Source: Manduca sexta (Eukaryota; Arthropoda; Insecta; Lepidoptera; Sphingidae). Taken from it: a stretch of 64,000 nt of DNA. The notes under the pieces are model-generated. The model saw only the letters and a program-made list of their open reading frames with translations. It searched no databases and had not been told where the DNA came from. Below are positions 35,878 to 46,742 of the stretch, piece by piece (position 1 is the stretch's first letter; each line of letters begins with the position of its first letter). The translations under genes were made by a program, and so were the position numbers. The stretch is taken from positions 4,588,001-4,652,000 of the forward strand of contig NC_051139.1 in assembly GCF_014839805.1 (NCBI RefSeq). Reading direction: 5' to 3'.

Positions 35878-36140
35878 ATCAGCCCTGTATTATATAGCGT
35901 CTGACTGCTGGGCACGGATTTCCTCTATTACTAAGAGGGATTACACCTTAGTCCATCACGCTGGCTTAGGGCGGATTAGTAGACTTCACATACCTACCCC
36001 CAAACAGATTTCTTCACGATGTTTTCCTTCACCGGTAAAGCAAGCGATAATTCACAATGAATGCACAATAACACATTTGAACCTGCGGACATTCGTCTCC
36101 ACAGTCCATTCCACACCCAACTAGGTTATCGCCGATTTTT
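35878..36140 (-). mobile_element. tRNA-derived SINE type B, near full length
   Basis: Read on the minus strand, the head is ggcgataacctagttgggtg (A-box region), then cgcaggttcaaatg (B box), then gtgaaggaaaacatcgtgaa, gtatgtgaagtctactaatc, gatggactaaggtgtaatcc and tacagggctgataat. This copy shows that the family is tRNA-derived and allows the truncated copies at 3831, 57,065 and 58,045 to be placed. Confidence 0.85.
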
Positions 36141-36240
36141 ATTATGTATATGGGGTCTAAAGCTGTACAAACTTTAGTAAAATTAATGTTATGATAAAAT
36201 TTATATCTTTGAAAATTGCTATCTTATTGCTATCTTTGAA

Positions 36241-36286
36241 CAATTTGCAACTTATTTCAAACCGGTTTGAAATAAGTTGCAAATTG
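36241..36286. repeat. Perfect 46-bp palindrome
   Basis: The two 23-nt halves (36,241-36,263 and 36,264-36,286) are exact reverse complements with no spacer, centred on accggt. Perfect spacerless palindromes of this size are unusual and extrude or delete easily. Confidence 0.85.
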
Positions 36287-36598
36287 CTCTGTTATTGTAG
36301 GCGCTTTAACTGCCCATTAATAGTTTCAACAGAACCCAAAAAAAATACTGCATAATGATACACTGCGCTTGTCATTTTGAGACGTTAAATGTAAGTTTCA
36401 TAATGTAAATATAAAGCCAGTGTATGTAATTTTCCCCAAACCTGGCATATACAAAAAACCGTTACACATACAGAAGCTACAAATATTGCATATATGTACG
36501 TAATGAATACAAGATTATTTTTTATATATTAAAGAGCCGTAAAACGCAAATTAGATTTTGGTATAAAAGATCACGTTAATATAATAATAAAAACTTAC

Positions 36599-36720
36599 GC
36601 GGAATTAATAGATCAAGTGCTCCGCCCGCACGGCCGCATCGATCGAGCGGGACGTGTGCGGGGCCGCGGGGTGGGGAAGGGTGTGCTTGTTACGGCCTGC
36701 TGTAGTAGTAGGCATCAGTT
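36599..36720 (-). promoter_or_regulatory. CpG-rich block with consensus 5' splice site
   Basis: The segment is very CpG-dense (ggggccgcggggtgggg, cacggccgcatcgatcgag) inside AT-rich DNA. On the minus strand it ends at a consensus donor, CGC then GTAAGTTT, with GT at 36,597-36,598. No ATG-initiated frame is evident, so it would be an untranslated first exon and promoter, perhaps an alternative start for the gene whose signal-peptide exon is at 30 kb. It could also be a CpG-rich enhancer. Confidence 0.35.
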
Positions 36721-37674
36721 ACCGACCGGCATTCGCTGGTGTTTATTAATTTTAAGGGTAACCTGCTTGACGAAATTTTAATATGTTTTCGGGACAAAAT
36801 ATAACATATGTACAAAATTAGTGCAATGGATTGTGCTACTGTTGTCAACAAACTAATTTCGGGTTTGTAATAACCTAAAAATAATGTATAATATAATGCA
36901 ATTTTCTGTACAATCCTATTAACACAAACATGTAAATTATTTAAATCATTTCCAAATCTTTCCCAAATCCAAAACAATTATATTGAAATTAAAATATTAC
37001 GATTCCAAACCGATGTTCAATCTAGAACATCAATACCGTATCAAGCCTAGATTACGCTAAATGTCGCGTCTTGCGTGGTTTGGTTTTCACACGACATTTC
37101 CGTACGACATTTGCAACTAGAGCATTTGAAATTACACAATACGCAAATTATATATAAAATTATGACATAATACTTATTAGCAAGTCATTCGACATTACTA
37201 GATTAGTACACGCATTGAAATACCATAACGCTATGTCGAAAGGGTCCTATCACGAAGCAATACCCGCAACCGTATCGTAATATTAATTAAGAAATTTGTT
37301 ATCATTCGGCCTCATCTCTGCGTATATCTAAGAATCCAGCTTTGAATAGCCGCATTTGAAACCTGATGTTTTGACTCAGGAGTTCATTTTACACTGGTGC
37401 TAAATCACTTTAACGTCTAGTTAAACGGTGAATAAATCTCGTGCAACGCTCTTATTACCAATGGTTAATCTCGCAAGACTTTTGTTTCATATTTTAACGT
37501 TTACGTTTTAATTGTAATACGGTTCACGATTTAGTAATTTGCTTATGAATAGACGAGGTTTAATGCCTTTACCATATCTCATTACAAATGTGCTTATAAT
37601 TCTGTGAGTTCTCTGATGAGGTTCAAATGTCTAGTGGGTCTGACCTACATCCTGTTTGATAATATTGGATTAGA
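36721..37674. other. No gene seen
   Basis: AT-rich. The 95-codon minus-strand frame at 36,690-36,977 is mostly low-information hydrophobic residues and starts in the CpG block. It is not called. Confidence 0.4.
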
Positions 37675-37925
37675 CTTTTTTTTTATATGAGCAAGGCAAA
37701 GTGAACCGACTGCACCTGATCGTAAGTAAAGTGGGATCCAAATAAATGTCGACTGACGAGAGATGATTACTCTCCCACACAATTATGTCGGCCTGTTGGA
37801 ACCGGACATACACGGGCTGAACCCGGAACGCGACGCATTTACCTGGGCCTCTATGGCGGATTTTAACACCTTGTGTACGGTGGTTGCCATCCAAGCGGAT
37901 ATAGAATATATACTACCATCGGCTT
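37675..37925 (+). repeat. Dispersed repeat D, near full length
   Basis: It begins with a T-rich stretch and gagcaaggcaaagtgaaccg, continues cctgatcgtaagtaaagtgg, gtcgactgacgagagatgat, aattatgtcggcctgttgg, ggctgaacccggaacgcgac, ggcggattttaacaccttgt and gtacggtggttgccatcc, and ends at atatactacc. With 63,755 it defines the family's length, about 250 bp. Confidence 0.75.
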
Positions 37926-38455
37926 TTTGACTTTTTAGAGATGTCCAATTATAATTTTTTCCTGTATAAATTATCAATCAAAATTTTCATTAATACAAAA
38001 TCCACTTAAATATTTATTAAACTATTAATTTTACTTCAAGAAGGGCTTTTCATGTAGTAACGCGTACAAAAGGCATTGATACCATCACAAACATGCACAT
38101 GCCATATCACGTGTACACTTGTTCGCATCCCCTACAAGCATGCGGAAACAACTACAATCAGCTCACATTTCTGCACGAACCTGATATCAGATCTGTTGAA
38201 TTCCGAACTATTCACGCTTCATGATATGACTAGACATCCTTTTGATGACTGTCGTTCATAAGGACATGGAAATTGTACTTAAGGCGCCGCGCAGATTATA
38301 CATCTGTCGGGACACGTTACGGTACTATGAAATTGTTCCTGAAGTTGCAAATGCTATATCTAGCGTTTGCGCTACGCCTTAATTTCTTTATTGTCGCAAT
38401 ATTTTAAATACGAAGATATAATAAATACCCAAGATACTCGTCTGATTATCATTAC
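37926..38455. other. No gene seen
   Basis: A 61-codon plus-strand frame lies at 38,076-38,261 in a less AT-rich patch, without splice or start support. Confidence 0.35.
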
Positions 38456-38506
38456 ACAAAATTCATTGTTAAATAATCTGTGAGCATATTTAACAATGAA
38501 TTTTGT
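38456..38506. repeat. Perfect 20-bp hairpin with 11-nt loop
   Basis: Arms 38,456-38,475 and 38,487-38,506 are exact reverse complements. The sequences just outside can pair partly as well. It could be a microRNA-like hairpin or a trace of a foldback element; no known mature microRNA was recognised. Confidence 0.75.
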
Positions 38507-39790
38507 ATTTGATCAACTATTTAATACGTTTAAAGAATTACTTTATTACTTTTGGAGAATTCATAATACAGAGGCTTACACTTCGTATCCAATCATTTAT
38601 TTAAGAATGAATAAGTACTCAACGAGTGCTCACGACTTGCATGAATTTAATATATCCTAAAGCCATAATTAAATATAAGTAGTACGTAGGCGTATTGATA
38701 CAAAAAATTATTCGTGCGTTATTCTGTTATAATATGAGAGCGGCCTTGTAAACGACCTTTGTGTCAACAATTGAACCTTTTTAACTATCACTTACGTCCA
38801 ATCGTTTATCGACAAACTTACATTTGCTGCTACGAAATCGAATGCTCTATGATATATTTTTCATTTGCTTTGAAACCAACCGCAATGTGCATTTATGTAT
38901 GTTCTTCATGTGCTTAGGTAAAATAAACTCTTTATCGTTATATAAAAGTCGATTTTAGATGGTAGTGTGAGTGGAATTAAACTCCACTCAAAAATGTGCT
39001 AGGGTCACGAATGAATTCGTCTGTTCCGCATTTTTGACGTGCGTTAAATGCTTTTGGTATTAATTTTCCTCATACTTCTTTTCCTTCTGTTTTTTATGTA
39101 AAAGGCTTTTTATTTTCATATTATAATATATTTATTAATTAATTATTGAATAAAAGATTGCATTCTTTCTTAAGGGAACCAAGTTACAATTGTTATAACT
39201 AACACAAAAAATCATATAAATTAAAATAGCAATATTTTAAAAACTTACACTCACTAAGCTTTTAAATTTTCATTGTATTTCATCTCCTATTATCTGATTA
39301 CTAAAATCTAATTTTGTATTTCTAGTTTAAAATAGAATTAATTTCTGCGTAAATTGCGATCTACAGTATATATATTCGTAAATCTAAAAAAATCTATTAA
39401 TATTCAAATTCCTCATCATCTCCAACAACAATACTTATAGACTCACCACTCCTTATAGATATGTTACCTCTTTACAATTTTAAAACCTAACAACAACATA
39501 CAATTAAGAAATAAGAATACTCTAGAAATACGTCTTTGCAAATTCAACATTCGCATATTTCATGTACAAAATGAGCTTTTCAACGGTCCCGCAGTAATTA
39601 CCGTTCCGATCCAAATTACAGTCCTAACAAAGGAAATGAGATCACGGCAACTAATCTCTGAAACCACAACCACCTTGTATGGAAACCTTGAAAATTGTCG
39701 GCTGACGATTGTCTTAGCGCAATTAGGGCGACTGGCAAATTGACATCCAAATTTGCTTAGAGAGTAAATGTGAGTGCTTTTTAATGAGTA
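38507..39790. other. No proven gene
   Basis: AT-rich. The patch 39,590-39,755 is less AT-rich and single-copy. At about 39,409-39,480 the minus strand has a 24-codon frame ending GDDEEFEY then stop, resembling a protein C-terminus but unsupported. Confidence 0.3.
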
Positions 39791-39960
39791 CTAGCTTTTG
39801 CCTGCCGGTCTACCTGCATAAAAAGTTTTTATGGAATAAAATCTACTTACACCATATAGGAATAACATAAATTCCTATTAGTGATAAAAAAAACAAAATT
39901 GTTTTAGTAGTTCCGGATATTAGCGCGTTCAAATAAACTCTTTATTTTTATATATTAGTA
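39791..39960 (-). mobile_element. Helitron-like fragment, reverse
   Basis: On the minus strand it starts near aataaagagtttatttgaac, has cgcgctaatatccggaacta and ends ggcaggcaaaagctag before T. It is related to the copies at 7118 and 21,092. Confidence 0.6.
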
Positions 39961-40096
39961 TAGATTAGGGTGTGTGCCCTTACAAGGCAACCTACCATCT
40001 TGTCATTATCACTATCTAAATAGTAATTCTTAGGGTACAGATTAGCCTAGTTTAGAAAGAACTGTAAAGGAAAACATCGTTTATAAACCTACATAC

Positions 40097-40545
40097 ATGA
40101 TGGTAAGTGATACGACCGCCCACAAACAGTAGAAACATCATCCAATACCTTGAATTACAAAGTATTGTTTGGTATTCCAGTGCGCTCGTTATACTGAGAC
40201 TTGAGATGTTAAGTCCTACTATGTCCAGGGTCCTTATTCTCTATCTAACATGTTATTTTGACAGTGCATAACAAGCACGCAACACAATGCGTCATGTTTA
40301 GGACTATAGAGAGCTTACAGAATACCATTCCACGCACATTTCTCGAAGATAACATGATACGGCCGCGTTACGCGCTTACACTATCATACAGAATAAGGGC
40401 CCAGTAGTTACACTGGCTACAATATCCTTCAAACCGGAACACAACAGTGACTACACGCTGTTGTTTGGCGGCAGAAATAGACATTGCTGTGATACCTACC
40501 CAAGCGGACTCTCACATATGAGAGACCTACCATCAGTTAGGTCTC
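40097..40545 (+). repeat. Dispersed repeat C, interrupted by a MITE
   Basis: The 5' part (gatggtaagtgatacgaccg to atgtcca) runs to 40,227 and resumes at 40,403 with agtagttacactggctacaa, tccttcaaaccggaacacaa, gctgttgtttggcggcagaa, atagacattgctgtgatacc and ctctcacatatgagaga. The gap is filled by the 175-bp element described separately. Rejoining the family order across the gap shows that the insertion is secondary. Confidence 0.75.
40228..40402. mobile_element. 175-bp TIR MITE nested in repeat C
   Basis: The left end is gggtccttattctctatc and the right end (read in reverse) gggcccttattctgtatg: a 15-bp inverted terminus with two mismatches. Uninterrupted copies of the host repeat (34,490) read gtccagtag across this point, which fixes the boundaries to within a base or two. 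The interior has a CpG-rich gatacggccgcgttacgcgc. It has no coding capacity. Confidence 0.7.
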
Positions 40546-41247
40546 TCAAAATTAGGACTACCCACAAAATCAAAATTTATTATTTTAAAATACCCTTTTG
40601 TTACATTAAATGTAAAGAACTGACAATCAACATGCCTAAACCATGAACCATAATAACTCTATCGAGATTGCAATTACTATAGCTTTGTAAGTTTCTTTGA
40701 CAAGAACTAATACCTAACATTACCATTGATACGTATTACAAAGTCAATTAAAATAACTATGATATTCTGTAACAATAAAATATAATTACGACGCCCACGT
40801 GTGGTTTCAACATGACTTCACTGTGTAATTTTCGCAAGTCGTATCTCTTGATAAAGGGTATCATGCCAAGGACTAAAATATGCTAGATCTAAAATGGAGA
40901 TAAATAGAAGGGAGAATCCTGTTATTTAGCTATTAGAAATACAATAGAATGAAGAAAACTTAGCTAGAAAATGCTGCCATATTTGTTTTTTAATAAAAAT
41001 ACTATATCAGTGGACCTTGGACGGAGATAGTTATTTAAAAGCGCATTTTTTTGTTCTACGCTGTTTATAGATTGCATAAAACCTGTCATTAACTTTGAAG
41101 TCTTACACATAACGCTACACATTCATAAACTTATTCCATCAACCCAAAATCCAAAATAAAAAAAAAACAAAAAAGTCGGCTGCAAAAATACTATGACAAC
41201 TTTGTATTATGTATTATTAGCTATGCTATATAAAATTCTAGGCAAGC
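40546..41247. other. No gene seen
   Basis: A 10-bp stem at 40,520-40,529 and 40,538-40,547 (gagagaccta with its complement) marks the repeat's end. The rest is AT-rich, with an A-rich run near 41,155-41,172. Confidence 0.4.
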
Positions 41248-41330
41248 ATGCTCCACTGTAGACCACATCATCACTTACTATCAGGCGAGATAGTGGTCAA
41301 ACGCAAGCCTATATGCAAAAAAAATAAAAA
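41248..41330 (+). mobile_element. LINE 3' tail with A-rich end
   Basis: It reads ccactgtagaccacatcatc, acttactatcaggcgagata, gtggtcaaacgcaagcct, then an interrupted poly(A). This matches the 3'-untranslated tails of lepidopteran RTE-like LINEs as I recall them. No reading frame remains. Confidence 0.5.
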
Positions 41331-41605
41331 ATAAAAAAATGTCTTCCAAAACTAATGTGTATCGTTCAACCACTTCGTTAACAAGATTGATGATGCAAGT
41401 TACGCAACAAACGAGCACTGCTACTAGAAACAGCGTAATTGAGTTGTAATGAGATTATTTGTTACACATCCTTAATAATCTTTGTAATTATAAATTAGAA
41501 ATTGAACGCGTGTACTTGTAATCGACTTAGCCTTTCTTTTTATGTAACATAGGTTTTAGTTTAACATTTTGTAAATTAGTTCTATGAGAATGTAAGAAGT
41601 ATTTT

Positions 41606-41806
41606 ATGCTTACGCGAATTTCATACATTGCAATAAAACTATTTTACAGATTTTATCGCAATTTTTATATTATAATTATCTCCCGACGTTTCGAAGATTA
41701 TGCAGCCTACATGGTCACGGGAGTGACTGAGACGTTGGTCGTCCGGAAAGTCAAAGCTACAATAAAATACCGAAAAAATCCGTAAAATAATTTAATTTCA
41801 ACGCAT
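41606..41806. mobile_element. Penelope-like element remnant, partial foldback
   Basis: The left end tatgcttacgcgaatttc is followed by attttatcgcaattt, ctcccgacgtttcgaagatt, gcagcctacatggtcacggg, gttggtcgtcc, aaagtcaaagctacaata and then, inverted, ccgaaaaaatccgtaaaata and tttaatttcaa. The right arm keeps only about 45 nt. Confidence 0.75.
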
Positions 41807-43339
41807 GTTTAGGATCTAACTCAATAATTATACGCAAAAATCACGTCAATTCAGAACCTACACTAGGTTACAAATTACACCATATCTTAATACACTTTTA
41901 AACTTTCAGTACAGATCTAGCTTCAGAAAATTCTTCCCGAATCCCACACATTTGAAAACTCGATCCTTTAGTCTCCCGTTATATATAACAAATAACCTTT
42001 ATTAATATAGTGGGATATAAAACAATTCAAACAATAAAAGCAATCTTAAGCAATACAATGGCAAATGTCAAAACTCTCGTATTCAAAGTAATGGACGCCG
42101 CAAATACATCTTGGTTATAACGTTGGTCGCAGCCCTGAATATACCAATAACATTGGCCAACCAGATCGAATAAGATCAACACATTCGTCACACAAACGAT
42201 CTAAAATGTTACATTTAAGGCCAAAGTATCTATTCCCACACGAGTACTTTATAAAAAACAATATCGATAATGTTAACTGGTTGTAATTTATAGATCAAGA
42301 ACACTTATATTATAATAACTAATTATATAATTGTAATTGTTTATGAATATTTAATACTTATTTTAACTCCGCGTGGCGATAGGAATTTGTGATGTATTTG
42401 AGATGTTCTTACAAAACTACATGAAAACATGAATGTAGATGCAAACAGATTACTTAGATAAGACTTTTTACTAAAAAAATTACATATTAAAACTCTACAA
42501 ATAGCAACAACATATTGTCGCAAACGCTGGCCACTTGTTACCCAGGAACAATATATGGGAACAATATATCTATACATGTAAATAAATGTGTATGTACTCC
42601 GAAACGGGTGGAACAATGTCAATGAATTTTTTTGATAATCTTTAGACTAGCCCAGCAGTTGATCCTGTTTGATAACAATCGGACAAGGAGTCATCTGGCT
42701 TCAGATAATTGATGCTGCTCGGACGAAATCGCTCGGGTCGCTAGTATGTAATAAAACTGAAGTCAAAAACATAATTTCAATCATCATAATTTCAGTATAT
42801 TATCTCTAATCTTTGATTCATAATAGTTAGAATTTCAATCGCGTAATACACATAATCATAGATTTTTTATCACTAGGATAACATCAGCAATTGCCAATTA
42901 CGTTTGTCAATATTTAAAAGAAAACATATCCCTCAACACCTACATAACATCGTCCCAGGAATCTAAAACAAAGACAAACGCCATAGAAAAAGAGACACTA
43001 TAAAAACTATATATCACAAAAACTATGTGTCACAAAAGAAAAATTTAACTAATTAATATGCATTATTTTAACGAGCTAGCAACAGTTCTAGATAATTCCA
43101 GTGTCGAAGGATAATTGTAATATTATTATCTTCACTTGAATGCTGCTTGGCAACTATTTATTGACGCCACGTAAACTGTTGGACAAAGGAAATCAATTAT
43201 ATTTATAAGTCAACCTCGTGATACTGGATCTTGCTTGAAATATTTTCAACCGCAAATTATTCAGGTGTAAATAATTATTCTCGAACGTTCTTTTTTTGGA
43301 GGTGAGGTAGCAAATTTGTCAACTGGTAATTGAGGGAAA
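41807..43339. other. No gene seen
   Basis: AT-rich. A gctcgggtcgctag before T at 42,732-42,744 looks like another Helitron-type 3' end, but its body is not recognisable. Confidence 0.4.
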
Positions 43340-43475
43340 AAAGAGCATGTTTCCACCTAAAAGGTCGGTAAGGCGTCTCTGTATCCCTTGGTTTTGCAGA
43401 TGTTCATGGGCGGCGGTATTCACTTACCATCTGATGTAACGTATAGTCGTTTCCCCCTATATCATAAAAAATACT
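43340..43475 (+). mobile_element. LINE 3' tail (RTE-like)
   Basis: Blocks aaggtcggtaaggcgtct, ttttgcagatgttcatgg, gcggcggtattcacttacca, tctgatgtaacgtatagtcg and tatatcataaaaaa follow the order of a common lepidopteran LINE 3' tail ending in A's. The class name is from memory. The 84-codon frame beginning here is incidental. Confidence 0.5.
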
Positions 43476-43875
43476 ACAGCCATGAAACACGACCCTCAAG
43501 TATTTTTTGCTTGATCTTGAAGTTGTTACAGTCTCGAGTAAACTCACGGTATACTTCTGATACTTTCTACATTAAATCTAACAGAGTTCCAATGTGTTCC
43601 TATTTTGAATTTATGTGTTGCTTGAAGTTAGCTTTATATTAGAAGGATTTATTTAACCATAATATACGACATTATCAATTGTAATTATTACGTAGACAAT
43701 AAAGAATACTACTTGCGTGGCCCTACTGATTTTATAAAAAAAATTCAGTCTTCTTAGTTAACGTTCTCTCCACTACCTTCTCTCGTTGTGTACACCTACC
43801 TCTTTAGTCTCTGCACCACCTAAAGGTTGACTGGTAGAGAATGCCTGCGGCATTAAATCCGCCTTTATACTCTTT
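43476..43875. other. No gene seen
   Basis: Unique sequence between a LINE tail and the 260-bp MITE. The patch 43,760-43,860 is less AT-rich. Confidence 0.35.
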
Positions 43876-44135
43876 CCCCCTTATTCATAAACGTTTTTTA
43901 TCTAAGGACGGAGTAAAGCTGTGATAACAAGCCTGTTTCTCAATGCCCAACGGCACTGAGAAATAGACATAGGGCCGTTGTGATTGGTTATTATTTTTGT
44001 ATTTCAATATTAGCCAATCACAACGGCCCTACGTCTACGCACTGCGAAGACTGCCATGCCGTCAGCACTGAGAAACAGACTTGTTATCACAGCCTTACTC
44101 GATCGTTCGATAAAAAACGTCTATGAATAAGGGGG
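43876..44135 (+). mobile_element. 260-bp TIR MITE
   Basis: It starts cccccttattcataaacg and ends with its complement. The long, partly palindromic interior holds ggccgttgtgattggttatt and, on the other side, agccaatcacaacggccc. The flanking trinucleotides are both ttt (43,873-43,875 and 44,136-44,138). A 3-bp duplication suits a PIF/Harbinger-like element; this is inference. The sister copy at 58,778 is the same length but in opposite orientation. Confidence 0.85.
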
Positions 44136-44749
44136 TTTGTATATAAAATGTAATAAATAAATAAAAAATTACCTAAATATTTTTTTTCTTCTCGTCTAAG
44201 TTCATCATTACATGCCACTTGTCTTCAAACTTTGCTATAACTGCTCGTCATTTTCGTTGGTGTGAGTTTTAGTAAGGAGACCGACGTGCTTATTTTACCT
44301 TACACAAGATGAAGGGACATGTAGCATATCGTATAGGATTATTAATACATTATTGTATCCTTATTTATGTATACAAAATAGATTCGTGACGACCTATCGT
44401 TCTTGACAACATAGTCATAACTACCAAAGAAATCGAACTATATATTCTAAATATTACAAATGCCTACACACAATACAATGGACAGATTTTTCTCTCCTTG
44501 AGCCAGCATTTCAAAGTGAAGGCAGTAGGTACAGAATGTGTTACAATTACAATATAACAAGCTTGTGGAACGACAATCAGTCGCAATTCGTTGTAATTGT
44601 AAATTGTCTGACAAGACTACACACAAAATGTTGCGAAATCAAATGTTGTAAAACAGCCTTCAGTTTTACTGCTTTATGCATTTTTCCTTGAGTACATGTT
44701 AATTGCAAAAAATCGTATTATTTTTTTTATTCGATCATTTTTTTTTTAT
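44136..44749. other. No gene seen
   Basis: AT-rich, with T-rich runs at 44,720-44,749 just before the LINE remnant. Confidence 0.4.
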
Positions 44750-44869
44750 TGGAGCCGACGGGAATGCATGAAAAGATTAATGAAGGTGGAGGAAGCGCGA
44801 GAAGTATGCCAGAATCATGCAAAGTGGCAATCCATAGTCGCTGCCTACGCCTATGGGACAGAGGCGTGA
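44750..44869 (+). pseudogene. C-terminus of a LINE ORF2 (5'-truncated)
   Basis: The frame is open for 39 codons: WSRRECMKRLMKVEEAREVC, then a QNHAKW-type segment and SIVAAYAYGTEA, then TGA. The pattern (arginine-rich, cysteine, W, then a short hydrophobic end and stop) fits the extreme C-terminus of a non-LTR retrotransposon polyprotein, and the stop is closely followed by a (TATG)n tail, as expected for the 3' end of such an element. Everything upstream, including the reverse transcriptase, is missing. Confidence 0.6.
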
Positions 44870-44871
44870 TA

Positions 44872-44891
44872 CTATGTATGTATGTATGTAG
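44872..44891 (+). repeat. (TATG)n microsatellite tail
   Basis: Four units of tatg directly follow the LINE stop codon. It is best read as the element's 3' tail rather than as an independent microsatellite. Confidence 0.7.
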
Positions 44892-45879
44892 ATATCGCAA
44901 GGTGCACCACTGCTGAAGACGGGCAGATTTGATAGATGGGTTAATATTTTTTTGGAATATTTTTGAAAACCAAAAAATTTCTAAATGTTAGTAATACGTT
45001 AAAAATGTATTATACTAATGTTTTCATTAAATATTCTCCAAGGAAAACAAAGCGACCGAAACAAACTTAAAGAAAAATTACCGCATAATCCGCAACCAAC
45101 AATCATAATTATCATTGAGGCGATAAAAATTATATAATACTAATCAATGTTTTCATTAAATCTTCTCCGAGAAATGACAAGGTAGCCGCAACAAATTTAA
45201 AGAAATGTTATCGTTTAATATACAATGAATAATCATATTTATCATTGAAGTCTACTACCGAACACAGGCTTTCCTCAAAGGTTTCCAGAGCAAGTCACAT
45301 TACCAACGCGGATATCATTCCATATTTATCAAAAATGATTCTAATAAAGATATTGTAATGTCATCAGGAAATGTCAAGAATCCTGTCGCTCGTTAAAACA
45401 CATTCACACATGCCACCTGATCTATTTCATAAATCCAGATCAAATAAAATGTACAATTACAGACACAATAAATTAAACATACCCAAAACTATTAAGGAAA
45501 CTGGCAATTTTATTTCAATCCAGTTATTAGCAATAAAAAAATAATAAAACATTAATCTATTTACCACTTCCTATGTTTTATCCCTTTCTAACATCATTAC
45601 ATGGCGTAAATAATAACAAGGTCACGGAACATGATCGCAAAAAATATGCCAAATGTCATGTGAGTACTTCACAAAAAATTGTCTACTTTAAATGAAAACT
45701 GCTGCGAAGCAAAAGAGTTTTGATGATAAAATCTTTGGCATACATTCATAACGTCCGTTTTACTGGTTAAATTGTTTTTTCATTTTTAAAATAATTTTCT
45801 TTTTTTGAATATTATACATGAAACAAAGGAATAAGTAAACACCGAGAAGACTAACTACAACCGTTTGTTAAATATTAGG
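44892..45879. other. No gene seen; duplicated motif
   Basis: A segment at 45,010-45,120 (ttttcattaaatattctcc to atcattgagg) is echoed at 45,150-45,250 (ttttcattaaatcttctcc to atcattgaag), a diverged duplication of about 135 bp. No open frame. Confidence 0.45.
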
Positions 45880-46180
45880 TATTGCTTGCGGCTTTAACCT
45901 CGTGAAAAGTCTTTTCCGCTACAAAAGTCCCTAAAACACTACCTACGACGCCAGCGATCTAAAAATCGCATTCTTTCTCATGGCAGTAAATTTTCGCGAT
46001 AAGAAGTAACTTATGATCCAGGATATGTTCTACCCGTATTATGTTGAGGGGCTACTTTTTCCGGACCTATCCCGTAGTAAGGACCGTTGTGCCCGTGGTC
46101 TGCTCATGTACGAAATTCCATCCAAATCCATTCAGTTCTTACTGCGTTCACTTCTAACAAACATACAAACATCCAAACAT
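45880..46180 (-). mobile_element. Helitron-like fragment, reverse, decayed
   Basis: It contains ccaaatccattcagttctta, ctgcgttcacttctaacaaa and catacaaacatccaaacat, the complement of the 5' half of the copy at 25,732, and tgcttgcggctttaacctcg near the 3' end. The terminal CTAG is lost. Confidence 0.5.
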
Positions 46181-46742
46181 TTTTATAAATTTTCGCATTT
46201 AATAATTGTTAAATAGTTAAGAATTTGATATTGATGATAATGTTAACACAGTTTAGGTCTATTGAAGTCAATTTCGATAATCCTCAAATCAGTTCATCGA
46301 CAAACCTCTATTATCTATCAAAATTACAATATGAATATTCCAATACAATTTGTTCGCATAGTCGCCGCGGGCGGGTCGCTGTGTCGATCGGCTAAGATTG
46401 CTGTTAACAATCGATTATGTTAATGGCCCATTATGAAATTGTTAACAAACAATATGCTCCGAATAATGTTATTGCGTACGTAATTGTTATTCCTTGCCAT
46501 GGAAATCATATTGGCAAATAGACGTCACGACGTATTCGATGCAATAATTTTCTATTGTATTTGTATTTAGATTTAAATCTTGTGTTTCTAACCTGTACCT
46601 GTCTGACCGAATTGGTTATAATTTGTGATACTTCTTGTTAGAAAATAAATTATATGTGGTTTTAATATATGTAATGGCCTCTGTATTCGGCTAAATTTAA
46701 AAGAAAGTGTTCTTGACTTTGTCGCTAGAATCGATTAACAGA
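46181..46742. other. No gene; possible conserved noncoding patch
   Basis: A less AT-rich segment at 46,355-46,530 includes cgccgcgggcgggtcgctg and repeated gttaacaa or attgttaac motifs typical of homeodomain or forkhead sites. It has no match in the window and no open frame. Confidence 0.3.

Noticed and set aside
42341..42622. 93-codon minus-strand frame
   Set aside because: No splice or start support and no protein-like domain; its composition follows AT-rich sequence.
44085..44105. ttatcacagcc resembling the start of miR-2 family microRNAs
   Set aside because: It is part of the 260-bp MITE and recurs at its other copies. The following bases do not match the microRNA.
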